This document shows positions 9,551 through 18,331 of a stretch of DNA of 64,000 bases, piece after piece. Numbering within the stretch: position 1 is the stretch's first letter; the number at the start of each line of letters is the position of its first letter. This DNA is from JACMLX01 sp040384325. Lineage in GTDB: Bacteria > Gemmatimonadota > Gemmatimonadetes > Gemmatimonadales > Gemmatimonadaceae. The stretch covers positions 558,001 through 622,000 of the forward strand of contig JAZKJL010000005.1 of NCBI GenBank assembly GCA_040384325.1. Reading direction: 5' to 3'. The translations under genes and the position numbers were made by a program. Below the pieces are notes generated by a model. It was not told the origin of the DNA. It ran no database searches and saw nothing but the letters and a program-made list of their open reading frames with translations.

Positions 9551-10377
9551 TGGCCAAGGACGGCAAGAAGATCGTCATCGTCCGCAAGAAGAGTGGTGGC
9601 CACGGCGGCCATCACGGCGGCGCCTGGAAGGTGGCGTACGCCGACTTCGTGACGGCGATGATGGCCTTCTTCATGGTCCTCTGGATCGTGGGCCTCGACG
9701 ACCAGACCAAGAAGGCGGTCGAGGGCTACTTCCAGAATCCGGTCGGCACCAAGAACGCCTACAGTGGCGGCGCCTCCCCGGTGGCGTCGGGTTCGTCGCC
9801 GGCGCGCGTGTCGAAGAATGCGCTCAAGCTGATCGTGCGAAAGGTGGAGGAGCAGCAGTTCCGCGACTTCCAGACGCGCATCGCCGCCCGCATCGACAGC
9901 AACCCCGCGCTGCAGGGCCTGAAGGGCTCGATCGAGGTGATCATCACCAAGGACGGCCTGCGCATCGAGCTGGTGGAGAAAGGCAGCGGCGACGACTTCT
10001 TCCCCACCGGGTCCGCCGTGCTGCGGCCGAAGGCGGTGTCGGCCATCGCCCTCATCGCCGACGAGATCGCGCTGCTCTCCAACCCGATCATCCTCGAGGG
10101 GCACACCGACGGTGCGCCATTCGGTGTCGGTGGCTCCTACACCAACTGGGAACTGAGCGCCGACCGCGCCAACGCCGCCCGCCGCATCGTGGTGGGCGCC
10201 GGCGTGCCGATCGATCGCCTGGTGCAGGTGCGTGGCCTCGCCGATCGCGACCTGCGCAACCCCGACGATCCGTTCGACCCCACCAACCGGCGCATCTCGA
10301 TCTTCCTCCCCTTCCGCGCCTTCGACGACGCCGCCGCCGACTCCGCCGCCACGCGCGCACCAGCCGCCAAGACGTAA
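9550..10377 (+). CDS. motB: Flagellar motor stator protein MotB
   Basis: A 275-residue partner of MotA. A basic N-terminus rich in Gly/His is followed by one membrane helix (WKVAYADFVTAMMAFFMVLW) with the ion-carrying Asp32, the same position as in E. coli MotB. The C-terminal OmpA-like domain binds peptidoglycan: IILEGHTDG and NWELSADRANAARR are its signature motifs, with RRISIF at the end. The short Ala-rich tail is unremarkable. It is cotranslated with motA. A long intergenic repeat region follows, so the operon probably ends here. Confidence 0.95.
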   Translation: MAKDGKKIVIVRKKSGGHGGHHGGAWKVAYADFVTAMMAFFMVLWIVGLDDQTKKAVEGYFQNPVGTKNAYSGGASPVASGSSPARVSKNALKLIVRKVEEQQFRDFQTRIAARIDSNPALQGLKGSIEVIITKDGLRIELVEKGSGDDFFPTGSAVLRPKAVSAIALIADEIALLSNPIILEGHTDGAPFGVGGSYTNWELSADRANAARRIVVGAGVPIDRLVQVRGLADRDLRNPDDPFDPTNRRISIFLPFRAFDDAAADSAATRAPAAKT

Positions 10378-10420
10378 TCCGTCCCGCACGCGACGCGGAA
10401 GCTGCAAGAGCAACGGCATT

Positions 10421-10456
10421 GCAACAGCAACAGCAACAGCAACAGCAACTGCAACT
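10421..10456. repeat. CAACAG microsatellite
   Basis: Four to five perfect copies of GCAACA/CAGCAA, drifting into GCAACTGCAACTGC. It directly joins the left arm of the large inverted repeat that follows. It lies just downstream of motB and is outside any gene. Confidence 0.85.
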
Positions 10457-10661
10457 GCTTGACGCGAAGGCGCAAAGACACGAAGGCGCAAAGGGGCTCT
10501 GCGTGCCCTGCAATCATCCGGGTCGCACGACCGAAATCGTTGCTGGAACAGCAGGCAGTTGTCCTTCCTACACAACCACGCACCGTCCATCGCGCGCGTC
10601 CCGTCGGATGCGAATGACAGCGTTGCGTCTTCGTGTCTTTGCGCCTTTGCGTCAAGCAGTT
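10453..10661. repeat. Inverted repeat with 41-base arms (CGCAAAG family)
   Basis: The left arm (10453-10493, beginning AACTGCTTGACGCGAAGGCG) and right arm (10621-10661) are reverse complements with about four mismatches, flanking a 127-base centre. Each arm itself contains the direct repeat GCGCAAAG. The arrangement (palindromic arms around a non-coding centre) resembles a small non-autonomous mobile or REP-like element. It takes up most of the 482-base gene-free stretch between motB and the next gene. Confidence 0.75.
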
Positions 10662-10730
10662 GCCCTTCGCCGTTGCCCTTCGTTGTTGCCCTTCGCCGAT
10701 GCCCTTCGCGGTCGCCCTTCGCAGCGGATC
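10661..10730. repeat. Degenerate tandem TTGCCCTTCG repeat
   Basis: Five tandem copies of a 12-13 base unit (TGCCCTTCGCCG with variants) immediately right of the inverted repeat arm. Beyond it, to 10859, nothing recognisable is seen apart from the presumed promoter of the next gene. Confidence 0.7.
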
Positions 10731-10859
10731 GTCGCGGTCGCGGTTCGCAGACCATAGTCACGGGGCGTGCTCGCAGGCCGCAGCGCACCGATCGCACTGC
10801 ACGGCGTCACGATCGCGGCTCGTCCGCGATGTGCAGCAGTTGCCTGAACCACGCACGGG

Positions 10860-11945
10860 ATGTTTCGTCACGGCGTGACCACTGCACCGCAACTCCGTAT
10901 CGGCGTCCTTGGCGCCGGGCCGATCGCGCAGGCCGCGCACTTCGATGCCATCGTGAAGGCGCGCAATTGTTCGCTCCACGCCATCTGCGACCTCGCACCC
11001 GACCTGCTCGAGCGCATGTCGGCTGTGCACCAGCCGAGCGTGGCGTACGGTGACTACGACATGATGCTGGCCGACCCTGCCGTCGATGCGGTGCTGATCG
11101 CGACGGCCGATGCCTTCCACGTGCCGGCTGCGCTGCGCGCGATCGCGGCCGGCAAGCATGTGCTGGTGGAAAAGCCCGCCGGTGTCGCGGTCGAGGAAGT
11201 GCGGCAGCTGCGCGATGCGGTGCGTGCCAGCGATCGTGTGCTGCAGGTGGGACACATGAAGCGCTTCGATCCCGGCATCGCCTTCGCCCGGCACTTCATC
11301 CGCGAGGAGCTTGGCCAGCTGGTGGCGCTCAAGGCGTGGTACGCCGACAGCGCCTACCGCTACCAGATGACCGATGCGCTGCAGCCGGTGCCGGTACGGA
11401 GCCAGGGCGCACGGCGTCCGTCCACCGATCCCAAGGCCGACCGCGCGCAGTACTACCTGCTCACCCACGGCTCACACCTGATCGACACCGCGCGCTTCCT
11501 CGTCGGCGAGATCACCAGCGTGGATGCGAGGCTGGTGCGGCGTGGCGACATGTTCTGCTGGTTCGTGGCCACCGAGTTCGCCGACGGCAGCAACGGCCAC
11601 CTCGACCTGACGGTGGCGGTGCAGATGGATTGGCACGAAGGCTTTCAGGTGTACGGCACCGAGGGCAGCGTGCTGGCGAAGACCTTCCTTCCCTGGTTCT
11701 TCCGCGCCAGCGAGGTCGAATGTTTTTCGGCGCGCGACCGCACCTATCACCGGCCGCTGGGCGAGGACGCCCACGTCTTCCGCCGTCAGGTGGAAGCCTT
11801 CGCCGACACGATTCTCAGCGGTGCCCCGCAGGTCGGCGCCGACATCGACGACGGCCTCGCCACCACGCAGGTGATGGTCGCCATCGCCAGGTCGGCGGCC
11901 GGTGCCGGTCGCGTGCGGGTGGCGGACGTGACCGGGGCGGTGTGA
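10860..11945 (+). CDS. Gfo/Idh/MocA-family NAD(P)-dependent oxidoreductase
   Basis: A 361-residue sugar or cyclitol dehydrogenase. The N-terminal Rossmann domain shows IGVLGAGPIAQAAHFDAI and the family motif EKPAGVAVEEV, where the Lys is the conserved active-site residue. The C-terminal alpha/beta domain carries the GSHLIDTARFLVGEI segment with its catalytic-type Asp and His. The oxidised substrate cannot be told. The start at ATG 10860 leaves a short N-terminal tail; the GTG at 10875 is also possible. The next gene begins inside its stop codon (GTGA), so it works with a TIM-barrel isomerase, as is common in inositol or rare-sugar catabolism. Confidence 0.88.
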   Translation: MFRHGVTTAPQLRIGVLGAGPIAQAAHFDAIVKARNCSLHAICDLAPDLLERMSAVHQPSVAYGDYDMMLADPAVDAVLIATADAFHVPAALRAIAAGKHVLVEKPAGVAVEEVRQLRDAVRASDRVLQVGHMKRFDPGIAFARHFIREELGQLVALKAWYADSAYRYQMTDALQPVPVRSQGARRPSTDPKADRAQYYLLTHGSHLIDTARFLVGEITSVDARLVRRGDMFCWFVATEFADGSNGHLDLTVAVQMDWHEGFQVYGTEGSVLAKTFLPWFFRASEVECFSARDRTYHRPLGEDAHVFRRQVEAFADTILSGAPQVGADIDDGLATTQVMVAIARSAAGAGRVRVADVTGAV

Positions 11946-12793
11946 CTTCCGATGGCGCCGCCGACGGCGCGGATCGCATCGGCATCTTCGCGCGCACCTT
12001 CCCCGGGACCGACCCGGTCATCGTGCTCGGCGAGGTGGCGGCCGCCGGCATCCGGCACACTCAGTTCAACCTCGCCTGCGCCGGATTATCTACCGTTCCA
12101 TCGATGATCCCCGACGGACTGCCCGACCAAATTCGCAATGCAGCCGAGCATCATCGCGTCACCATCAGAGCATTATCCGGCACCTGCAATCTGATTGACG
12201 CGGATCCTGACAGGCGAGCGGAATTGATCCGACGCCTCGCGCAGCTCGCCACATTCTGCGAAACCGCCGGCATCCCGATCCTCACGCTGTCTACCGGCAC
12301 TCGGCATCCGCACGATCTCTGGAGCCACCACCCGGACAACCGATCCGCCGCCGCACACGCCGATCTGCGCCATGCGCTGCGCTCGCTCCTCGATGCCACC
12401 GCGCACACCGGCGTCACCCTCGCATTCGAGCCGGAGCCGGCCAACGTGATCCGCACCGCCGACGAGGCGGCCACCCTGCTCGACGACCTCGGCTCACCGC
12501 GCCTGCGCGTGCTGGTCGATGCCGCCAACCTGGTGCAGGACAGCCCGGTCGAGGCGCGCGCGGCGGTGGTCGAGGAGGCCTGCACCAGGCTCGCCGGACG
12601 CATCTCGCTGGCGCACGCGAAGGATCTCGACGCCGCGGGCCACGTAGTGGCGCCCGGTAAGGGCAGGCTCGATTTCGCGCACTATCTCGGCGCGATGCGC
12701 ACGCTCGGCCGATATGACGGTCCCGTCATCATGCACGGCTTGGCCCCTGCCGACGTGCCGGCCGCACTGGCGCACCTCCGCGGGTGCGCCTGA
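11942..12793 (+). CDS. Sugar phosphate isomerase/epimerase-type TIM barrel
   Basis: A 283-residue AP-endonuclease-2-like barrel (xylose-isomerase-like family). The metal ligands are visible in order: the Glu of LAFEPEPANVI, the Asp of LVDAANLVQD, the His of SLAHAKDLDAAG and the later glycine-rich loop GKGRLDFAHYL. It begins with GTG in a four-base overlap with the preceding oxidoreductase, so the two proteins are made together and probably act on the same sugar derivative. The open frame upstream is a shadow of the oxidoreductase. The exact substrate is unknown. Confidence 0.85.
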   Translation: MTSDGAADGADRIGIFARTFPGTDPVIVLGEVAAAGIRHTQFNLACAGLSTVPSMIPDGLPDQIRNAAEHHRVTIRALSGTCNLIDADPDRRAELIRRLAQLATFCETAGIPILTLSTGTRHPHDLWSHHPDNRSAAAHADLRHALRSLLDATAHTGVTLAFEPEPANVIRTADEAATLLDDLGSPRLRVLVDAANLVQDSPVEARAAVVEEACTRLAGRISLAHAKDLDAAGHVVAPGKGRLDFAHYLGAMRTLGRYDGPVIMHGLAPADVPAALAHLRGCA

Positions 12794-12803
12794 GCGACGA
12801 GCG

Positions 12804-14018
12804 TCAGCCCGTCGTCTTCACCTGCTCGATCGCCCAGCCCAGCGCCGCCGGGTAGTGCGCCGCGATCTGCACCAGCGCGCGGTCGTCGTTCCCCGTCACC
12901 TGTTCCACGCGGTCCCAGTCGCCCACCTCGTACGCCTCCAGACCGGCCAACAGAGGACCGTGCGGGCCGGTGCGTTCCAGCAGCGCCTGCGACACGTTCT
13001 CCGACAGCTGCAGCGTCGCGATCACGTCGCGCATCGGTGCCTGCAGCAGCACGTGCAGCATCGAGAACATCCCCACCAGGAAACGCTGGTCGCGGTCGCC
13101 TGCATCGCTCATCAGCTCGAGCAAGCGCGCGCGCGTGAGGCTCAGCTTGAACAGCTCGCGCTGACGCGCGCCACCATTCGAGAAGCTGGCCATCACCAAC
13201 AGCGTCAGCCAACGCTCCAGCTGCGTACGGCCCAGCAGGCGCAGCGCATGCGGAATCGACTCGATGCCGGTGAAGCCCATCGCCGCGCTGTTCACGATGC
13301 GCAGCAGCTTGAACGTCATCGCCGGGTCGCGCTTGATCGCCTGTTCCACCTGTCCGGTCGGGGTCTTCTCGTTGCGCACCAGGTTCAGCAACTGCAGCGC
13401 ACTCGATTCCGCAGCCGACAGGTCGCGCTTCGTCACCGTCTCCGGCTGACAGTAGAAGTAGCCCTGGAAGAGCGTGAAGCCGATCGAGGCGCACGATGCG
13501 CGCACCGCATCCGTCTCCACCCGCTCCGCCAGCAGCTTCACGTTGTACGTCTTCAGGCGTGCCACCACCGGCTTCAGTTCCTCCAGCGTCTTCCCCTGCA
13601 CGTCCACCTTCACCAGGTGCGCCAGCTTCAGCAGCGGCACCCACTTGTCGTCCCACTCGAAGTCGTCGAGTGCGATCTGGTAGCCGCGCTGCTTCGCTTC
13701 CGTCACCGCCTCGATCACCTCGGCGTCGGGATCCACCGTCTCGAGGATCTCCAGCACCACCGCCTTCGGATCCAGCAGCGCCCAGGCGCGCTCCACGATC
13801 AGGTCGCGCGACAAGTTGATCCACACGCGCTCCCCTTCGGTGAGGCGTTCGAGGCCGATGCCCAGCACCGCCTGCACCACCGTAGTCGAGGCCATCACCG
13901 TCGGTGTCGCACCGCGGGCCGACGTCGCGTCTTCCGCGTGTCGGTACAACAACTCGAAGCCGACCAGTTTCTGGCGGTCGTCGAAAATCGGCTGGCGTGC
14001 TACAATCGCGTCGGACAT
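12804..14018 (-). CDS. EAL-HDOD (YuxH-type) signalling protein
   Basis: A 404-residue cytoplasmic protein. Residues 1-200 are an EAL-like domain opening with VARQPIFDDRQKLVGFELLY, the YuxH signature. The EAL motif itself is ILE (VVLEILETVD), and several metal ligands are missing, so cyclic-di-GMP cleavage is unlikely. Residues 200-400 form an HDOD domain (IKRDPAMTFKLLRIVNSAAM). Family members affect motility and stress responses by protein contacts. It is transcribed alone, convergent with the sugar gene pair and divergent from the ABC transporter. Confidence 0.87.
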   Translation of the reverse strand: MSDAIVARQPIFDDRQKLVGFELLYRHAEDATSARGATPTVMASTTVVQAVLGIGLERLTEGERVWINLSRDLIVERAWALLDPKAVVLEILETVDPDAEVIEAVTEAKQRGYQIALDDFEWDDKWVPLLKLAHLVKVDVQGKTLEELKPVVARLKTYNVKLLAERVETDAVRASCASIGFTLFQGYFYCQPETVTKRDLSAAESSALQLLNLVRNEKTPTGQVEQAIKRDPAMTFKLLRIVNSAAMGFTGIESIPHALRLLGRTQLERWLTLLVMASFSNGGARQRELFKLSLTRARLLELMSDAGDRDQRFLVGMFSMLHVLLQAPMRDVIATLQLSENVSQALLERTGPHGPLLAGLEAYEVGDWDRVEQVTGNDDRALVQIAAHYPAALGWAIEQVKTTG

Positions 14019-14149
14019 GGGAGGTCGGCGGCAGGGCGACGATTCCGGAACCGCGGGCGGGCGGGCCGGATGTGAGGCGTTTCATTCCAGTATCGGACGC
14101 ACCCCCGGTGGGCTTGCCTCTCCCCCCATGCCCGGCGACCCTTCGCGCA

Positions 14150-14974
14150 ATGCTGCCCGCCGAAGTCACGCCAGAACCCGCGCCCGACGCCGTCGCTGAA
14201 GCCCCCGCGCCTGCCCCGCCCGCTGCCATCCTCGTCCGCAATTTCTCCAAGCGCTACGGTTCCGTCGCCGCGGTCACCGGACTCGACCTCGAGATCCCGC
14301 CCGGCGAGATCCTCGGCCTCGTGGGCCCCAACGGCGCCGGCAAGACCACCACACTCCGCGCGCTCGCCGGCATCCTCCGCCCCACCGACGGTAGCCTGAG
14401 CATCGCCGGGTTCGACCTCGCCGTCTCGCCGGTCGAGGCCAAGCGACGCCTCGCCTTCATTCCCGACGAGCCGCACCTCTTCGACTACCTCACCGTCGAG
14501 GAGCACCTGCGCTTCACCGCCCGCCTCTACGGCGTGGCCGACGCCACCGCCCGCATCCCGGCGCTCCTGTCCGAGATGGAGCTGACGGAGAAGCGGGAAG
14601 TGCTGCCCAGCGAGCTGTCGCGCGGCATGAAGCAGAAGTTGTCGGTGGCGATGGCGCTGCTGCACGATCCGGCGGTGCTGATCCTCGACGAGCCGTTGAC
14701 CGGCCTCGACCCGGCCGGAATCCGCCGCATGAAGGACACCATCCGGCGCCGAGCCGAACGCGGCACGGCGGTCATCCTCAGCTCGCACCTGCTCAACCTG
14801 GTGGAGGAGTTGTGCACCCGCCTGCTGCTGCTGCGGCGCGGGAAGGTGGCCGCCCTTGGCACCGTCAGTTACCTCCGCGCCCTGCGTCCCGAGCTCGCCA
14901 CCGCGTCGCTCGAGGATCTCTTCATCGCCCTCACCGACGACCACGCACCGCACGACGACGGTCCATCGGCGTGA
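14150..14974 (+). CDS. ABC transporter ATP-binding protein
   Basis: A 274-residue ATPase. After a Pro/Ala-rich N-terminal tail of about 25 residues come Walker A (GPNGAGKTTT), a SELSRGMKQKL signature that replaces the usual LSGGQ, Walker B (AVLILDEPLTGLDP) and the switch His (SSHLL). The sequence type is that of ABC-2 exporters (drug, lipid or bacteriocin export). ATG 14150 gives the family-like start; a GTG at 14109 would add 14 residues. The permease gene starts in its stop codon (GTGA). Confidence 0.93.
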   Translation: MLPAEVTPEPAPDAVAEAPAPAPPAAILVRNFSKRYGSVAAVTGLDLEIPPGEILGLVGPNGAGKTTTLRALAGILRPTDGSLSIAGFDLAVSPVEAKRRLAFIPDEPHLFDYLTVEEHLRFTARLYGVADATARIPALLSEMELTEKREVLPSELSRGMKQKLSVAMALLHDPAVLILDEPLTGLDPAGIRRMKDTIRRRAERGTAVILSSHLLNLVEELCTRLLLLRRGKVAALGTVSYLRALRPELATASLEDLFIALTDDHAPHDDGPSA

Positions 14975-16767
14975 GTACCGTCACCGCGCAGCCGTGGCGT
15001 GCGCTCTGGTTCCTGTATTCGCGCAGCTGGCGCAACCGGTTGCTGCTGCAACTGCGTCGCCTGCGGCAGCCGCGGTACATCATCGGCGCACTGGCGATGT
15101 CGGCGTACATCGTCTCGTTGCTGATGCAGCCGGCCGCCGACGTCACCGCCGTCAGCGAGCTGAATCTCCTCGACGTCCGGCAACTGCTGTCGATCGTCGG
15201 TATCGCGGTCGCACTCGGGGCCTGGTGGCTGGCCGCACCCAGCGACAATGCCCTCGCGTTCAGTCCCGCCGAGGTCTACTTCCTGTTTCCGGCGCCGGTC
15301 GAGCGACGCACGCTGGTGCAGGCGCGCTTGTTCAGCGTGCAGGCGGTGCTGCTGCTGCAAGTCGTGATCTGGACCATGCTCCTGCGGCGCGGCGGTGGTG
15401 ACCTCAACCCGGTGATGCGCGCCACCGGGCTGTGGGTGTTGTTCACCACCATCTCGCTGCACCGGCTCGGCGCCACCCTGGCGCGCACCCACGCCCCCGA
15501 TGTGCCACGACGTGCGCCGGTGGCGCGCACACTCGCGATCGTCTACCTCGCGGCGCTGACCGTCGCCGTCATCACCACCGCCGGCGTGGCGATGGATACG
15601 TGGAATGGCGCGGTGGCGCCCGGCGCCCTCGGCGCGGCCCGTGTGCTCGATCGGATGATGGCCGCCCGCATGGCGGTGCAGGTCATCCTCGACGATGCGG
15701 TGGTGGGCATGCTCCTGCTGCCGATCCGCGCCATCACCGCCCCCGCCTTCGCTGCCAACACCACCACCTGGCTGGTGACCATCCCCGGCGCGGTGGGCGT
15801 GCTGTTCCTGCACTACTACTGGATCCTCCGCGATCCGCAGCCGTTCGAGGAACTGGCGGTCGGGTCCAGCGCGCGGTTCGCCGATCGCGTCGCGCGCATG
15901 CGTCGCGGCGGTGCCTTCGCGCGGCGTGGAGACTCGCAGGTGGGCTGGCGGCTGGCGCTGCAGGGTCGACCGGCGATCGCACTGGCGTGGAAGAACGTGA
16001 CGGCCGCGGTGCGCACCTTTCGGCCGCGACCGCTCATCGTCACGATCCTGGTCGTGGTGCTGGTGGTCGCGACCACCAGCCGCGGCGGCCCCGGCGACGA
16101 GGGACGCGATGCGCTCCGCTCCGCCTTCTCGACGACCTTCGTCAGCATCTTCGTGGCCGCGATCCTCACCGCGCCGGCCTGGTTCCGCCTCGACCTGCGT
16201 CACGACCTGGCGCACCTCGCGTTCCTCAAGACAGCGCCGCTGCCTGCCCACACCATCATCGCCACCGAGGTGCTGACTGCGGCGGCGATCATGACGGTCG
16301 CGATGGCCCTGCTCTTCGGGCCACCGGCACTCTTCCTGCTTCGCGGCATCGGCGGGCCGCTGGGCAACGTCGGGCTGGGCTTCGTGGTGCTCGGCGGCAC
16401 CCTCGCACTCGGCGGCATCAACCTGTTGCACGTCACGCTGTACAACGCGGTCGCCCTCTGGCTCCCGGCCTGGGTGCCGCTCAACCAGGGTGGAGCCAGC
16501 ACCGGTGGTGCTTCCGTGGTCGGTCAGGTGTACATCACGCTGATCGGCATCATGACCACGCTCGGACTGCTGCTGGCGCCGCCGCTGGCAGCGGGGTACG
16601 GGGTCGCGCAGCTGCTGGCCCCGTACCTCTCGCTCCGTCTCACCGCACCGATCGGCCTTGCCGTGGGGCTGGTCGCGATCGTGATCGAGTGGCTGGGTAT
16701 GGCCCGGTTGCTCGGTGGTGCGCTCGACCGGCTCGAGCCGTCGGACATTCCATCCATGCAGGCCTGA
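14971..16767 (+). CDS. ABC-2 type exporter permease
   Basis: A 598-residue integral membrane protein with a dozen or so hydrophobic segments, for example IIGALAMSAYIVSLLM and LLSIVGIAVALGAWWLA near the N-terminus and FVVLGGTLALGGINLL near the C-terminus. It is longer than single-unit ABC-2 permeases, and its organisation suggests a duplicated or fused permease (two halves of about 300 residues). It starts at GTG 14971, overlapping the ATPase gene, so the pair forms one transporter. The cargo is unknown. Confidence 0.88.
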   Translation: MSTVTAQPWRALWFLYSRSWRNRLLLQLRRLRQPRYIIGALAMSAYIVSLLMQPAADVTAVSELNLLDVRQLLSIVGIAVALGAWWLAAPSDNALAFSPAEVYFLFPAPVERRTLVQARLFSVQAVLLLQVVIWTMLLRRGGGDLNPVMRATGLWVLFTTISLHRLGATLARTHAPDVPRRAPVARTLAIVYLAALTVAVITTAGVAMDTWNGAVAPGALGAARVLDRMMAARMAVQVILDDAVVGMLLLPIRAITAPAFAANTTTWLVTIPGAVGVLFLHYYWILRDPQPFEELAVGSSARFADRVARMRRGGAFARRGDSQVGWRLALQGRPAIALAWKNVTAAVRTFRPRPLIVTILVVVLVVATTSRGGPGDEGRDALRSAFSTTFVSIFVAAILTAPAWFRLDLRHDLAHLAFLKTAPLPAHTIIATEVLTAAAIMTVAMALLFGPPALFLLRGIGGPLGNVGLGFVVLGGTLALGGINLLHVTLYNAVALWLPAWVPLNQGGASTGGASVVGQVYITLIGIMTTLGLLLAPPLAAGYGVAQLLAPYLSLRLTAPIGLAVGLVAIVIEWLGMARLLGGALDRLEPSDIPSMQA

Positions 16768-16800
16768 GTCGCGCCCACACCGAGACGGTTACCTTCCGGC

Positions 16801-17436
16801 ATGTTCGAAGACGACGCAGACGAGCGCCCCGAGGGGGCTGATCCGTTCGACGGTGAGGGTGCCGCCGACGATGAACGCCCCGCGGTTTTCGTGACCACCA
16901 CCACCGCCATCCCCATCAAGGTGGAGCGGATGGAGGATGAGCGCGCCCCGGAAGGGGTGTGCTTGGGCGCGTACATCGGTGAGCGCCTCGTGGCCCGCTG
17001 TGCCATGCCCGAGGAGGCGATCGAGCACCTGCTCCGCCTCGACCTCTTCGCCGATCCGGTGACCCTCGGCCTCTTCGCCTACGAGGAGGAGCCGGGCCTG
17101 CAGTGCCGCCTCTTCGCCCTCGTGCCGCCCGACAAGCTGAAGGACTCCGACTCCGCCGAGGAGCCGTGGAAGGAAAGTGTCCCGAGCTATGAGCAGTCGA
17201 TGAACACCGATGACGGTGAGAGCGACGGCGAGTTCTTCGGCGAGTCCGACGAGAACGGGGAGCGCAGCCGCATGGAGACGGTCCTGCTCGGCCACATCGT
17301 CCGCTTCGAGAGCGATCGCAAGCACAACGACGACCTCGCTGCCGAAGCCGTGGACATCCTGCAGAAGATCATCGTCGGCGGTCCGCTCGACGAAGCCGAC
17401 ACCAAGGCCATCGACGATCTGCTCGATTCGCTCTGA
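16801..17436 (+). CDS. Acidic conserved hypothetical protein
   Basis: A 211-residue, strongly acidic soluble protein (N-terminal Asp/Glu cluster, a second acidic stretch about residues 130-155). No signal peptide, membrane segment or catalytic motif is seen. It starts 33 bases after the permease gene with ATG and has normal high-GC codon use. The C-terminal helix-rich part (DDLAAEAVDILQKIIVGG) suggests a protein-binding surface. It is unrecognised, and may be cotranscribed with the exporter. Confidence 0.7.
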   Translation: MFEDDADERPEGADPFDGEGAADDERPAVFVTTTTAIPIKVERMEDERAPEGVCLGAYIGERLVARCAMPEEAIEHLLRLDLFADPVTLGLFAYEEEPGLQCRLFALVPPDKLKDSDSAEEPWKESVPSYEQSMNTDDGESDGEFFGESDENGERSRMETVLLGHIVRFESDRKHNDDLAAEAVDILQKIIVGGPLDEADTKAIDDLLDSL

Positions 17437-17470
17437 CAGTCCGTTGCATCGCAACCGAACTGCAACGGCG

Positions 17471-17744
17471 CATCGCAGAACAGAACAGCCGCTGAACTGA
17501 ACAGCCGCAGAAGGGCAACTGCGTTTTGAGGGGTCGAGGCACGGCCATTTGTGCGCCGGACGAGGAGCGTTCGCTAGGCGCGCACTGACTCTTCGATGGG
17601 AACCGTTTGCGCGCCCCGTGCACGCAGTTCCCACGCAGTCAGCGATGACCGTATGCGAGCCACACGCTCGCCACGCGCCCGAACTTCTGCGGCCCTTCCC
17701 TTCTGCGGCTGTGCAGTTCTGCGATCAGCTGTTGCTCGAGACGC
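17471..17744. repeat. Paired inverted copies of the CTGCGGCTGTGCAG repeat
   Basis: The left copy (17471-17520) and right copy (17694-17744) are inverted relative to each other. The right one contains CTGCGGCTGTGCAGTTCTGC, and the left contains its variants on the other strand. About 170 bases of unrelated high-GC DNA lie between them. The same family recurs at 20656, 39715, 40421 and 40590. It fills the 319-base gap between genes. Confidence 0.8.
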
Positions 17745-17755
17745 CCAAAAAAGAA

Positions 17756-18331
17756 CTAGAGCTCCATCACTCCGTACCGCTCGCGGAGAATGTTCATGTG
17801 ATGCAGCTCATGCCCCGCGATGATGTACGCCAGCGCCCGTACGCTGATCGGGAAATTTGACGCCGTGCCCGCGCGATCCCACGCCTCGTCGGCCATGTTC
17901 TCGAACAGCAGGATCGTCGCCGCATGCACCGCCATCAGCTCGCCGAGGATCTGTTCCAGCGGGATGTCGTCGTAGCGCGCCACGCTCACGAACTGGTTCT
18001 CGTCGAACGACGGCAGGGGCGTCTGGTCGCCGCGGGCCACGCGCATCGCGCGGTAGCTCATCACCCGTTCGGTGTCGGCCATGTGTCCCACGCTTTCACG
18101 GATCGACCACTTGCCGGACGCGTAGCGATGGCGCTCCTGGTCGGCGGTGATCGTGCGCAACGCGCGGAAGTTGGCGTCGAAGATCACCGGCAGCAGGCGA
18201 CGCAGGTCACCGTCCGGCACCAAGTCGATGTACTTCTGGTAGTACGCGCCGTAGGTGCCCGGGCGTGGCCGCTCGAACCTCAGTTCGTCGGGATTGGGCA
18301 CCACATCGGCCAGCGGAGGATACACGTCCAT
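17756..18331 (-). CDS. DinB-family four-helix metalloenzyme
   Basis: A 191-residue DinB/YfiT-like protein. The metal-binding histidines appear as KWSIRESVGHMADTERVM and IIAGHELHHMNILRERYG, the spacing typical of the family. Relatives are thiol-transferases (for example bacillithiol or mycothiol linked) or of unknown role. The ATG at 18331 shares its A with the TGA of the FKBP gene upstream, so translation is coupled. The longer frame upstream is the shadow of the FKBP gene. Confidence 0.87.
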   Translation of the reverse strand: MDVYPPLADVVPNPDELRFERPRPGTYGAYYQKYIDLVPDGDLRRLLPVIFDANFRALRTITADQERHRYASGKWSIRESVGHMADTERVMSYRAMRVARGDQTPLPSFDENQFVSVARYDDIPLEQILGELMAVHAATILLFENMADEAWDRAGTASNFPISVRALAYIIAGHELHHMNILRERYGVMEL

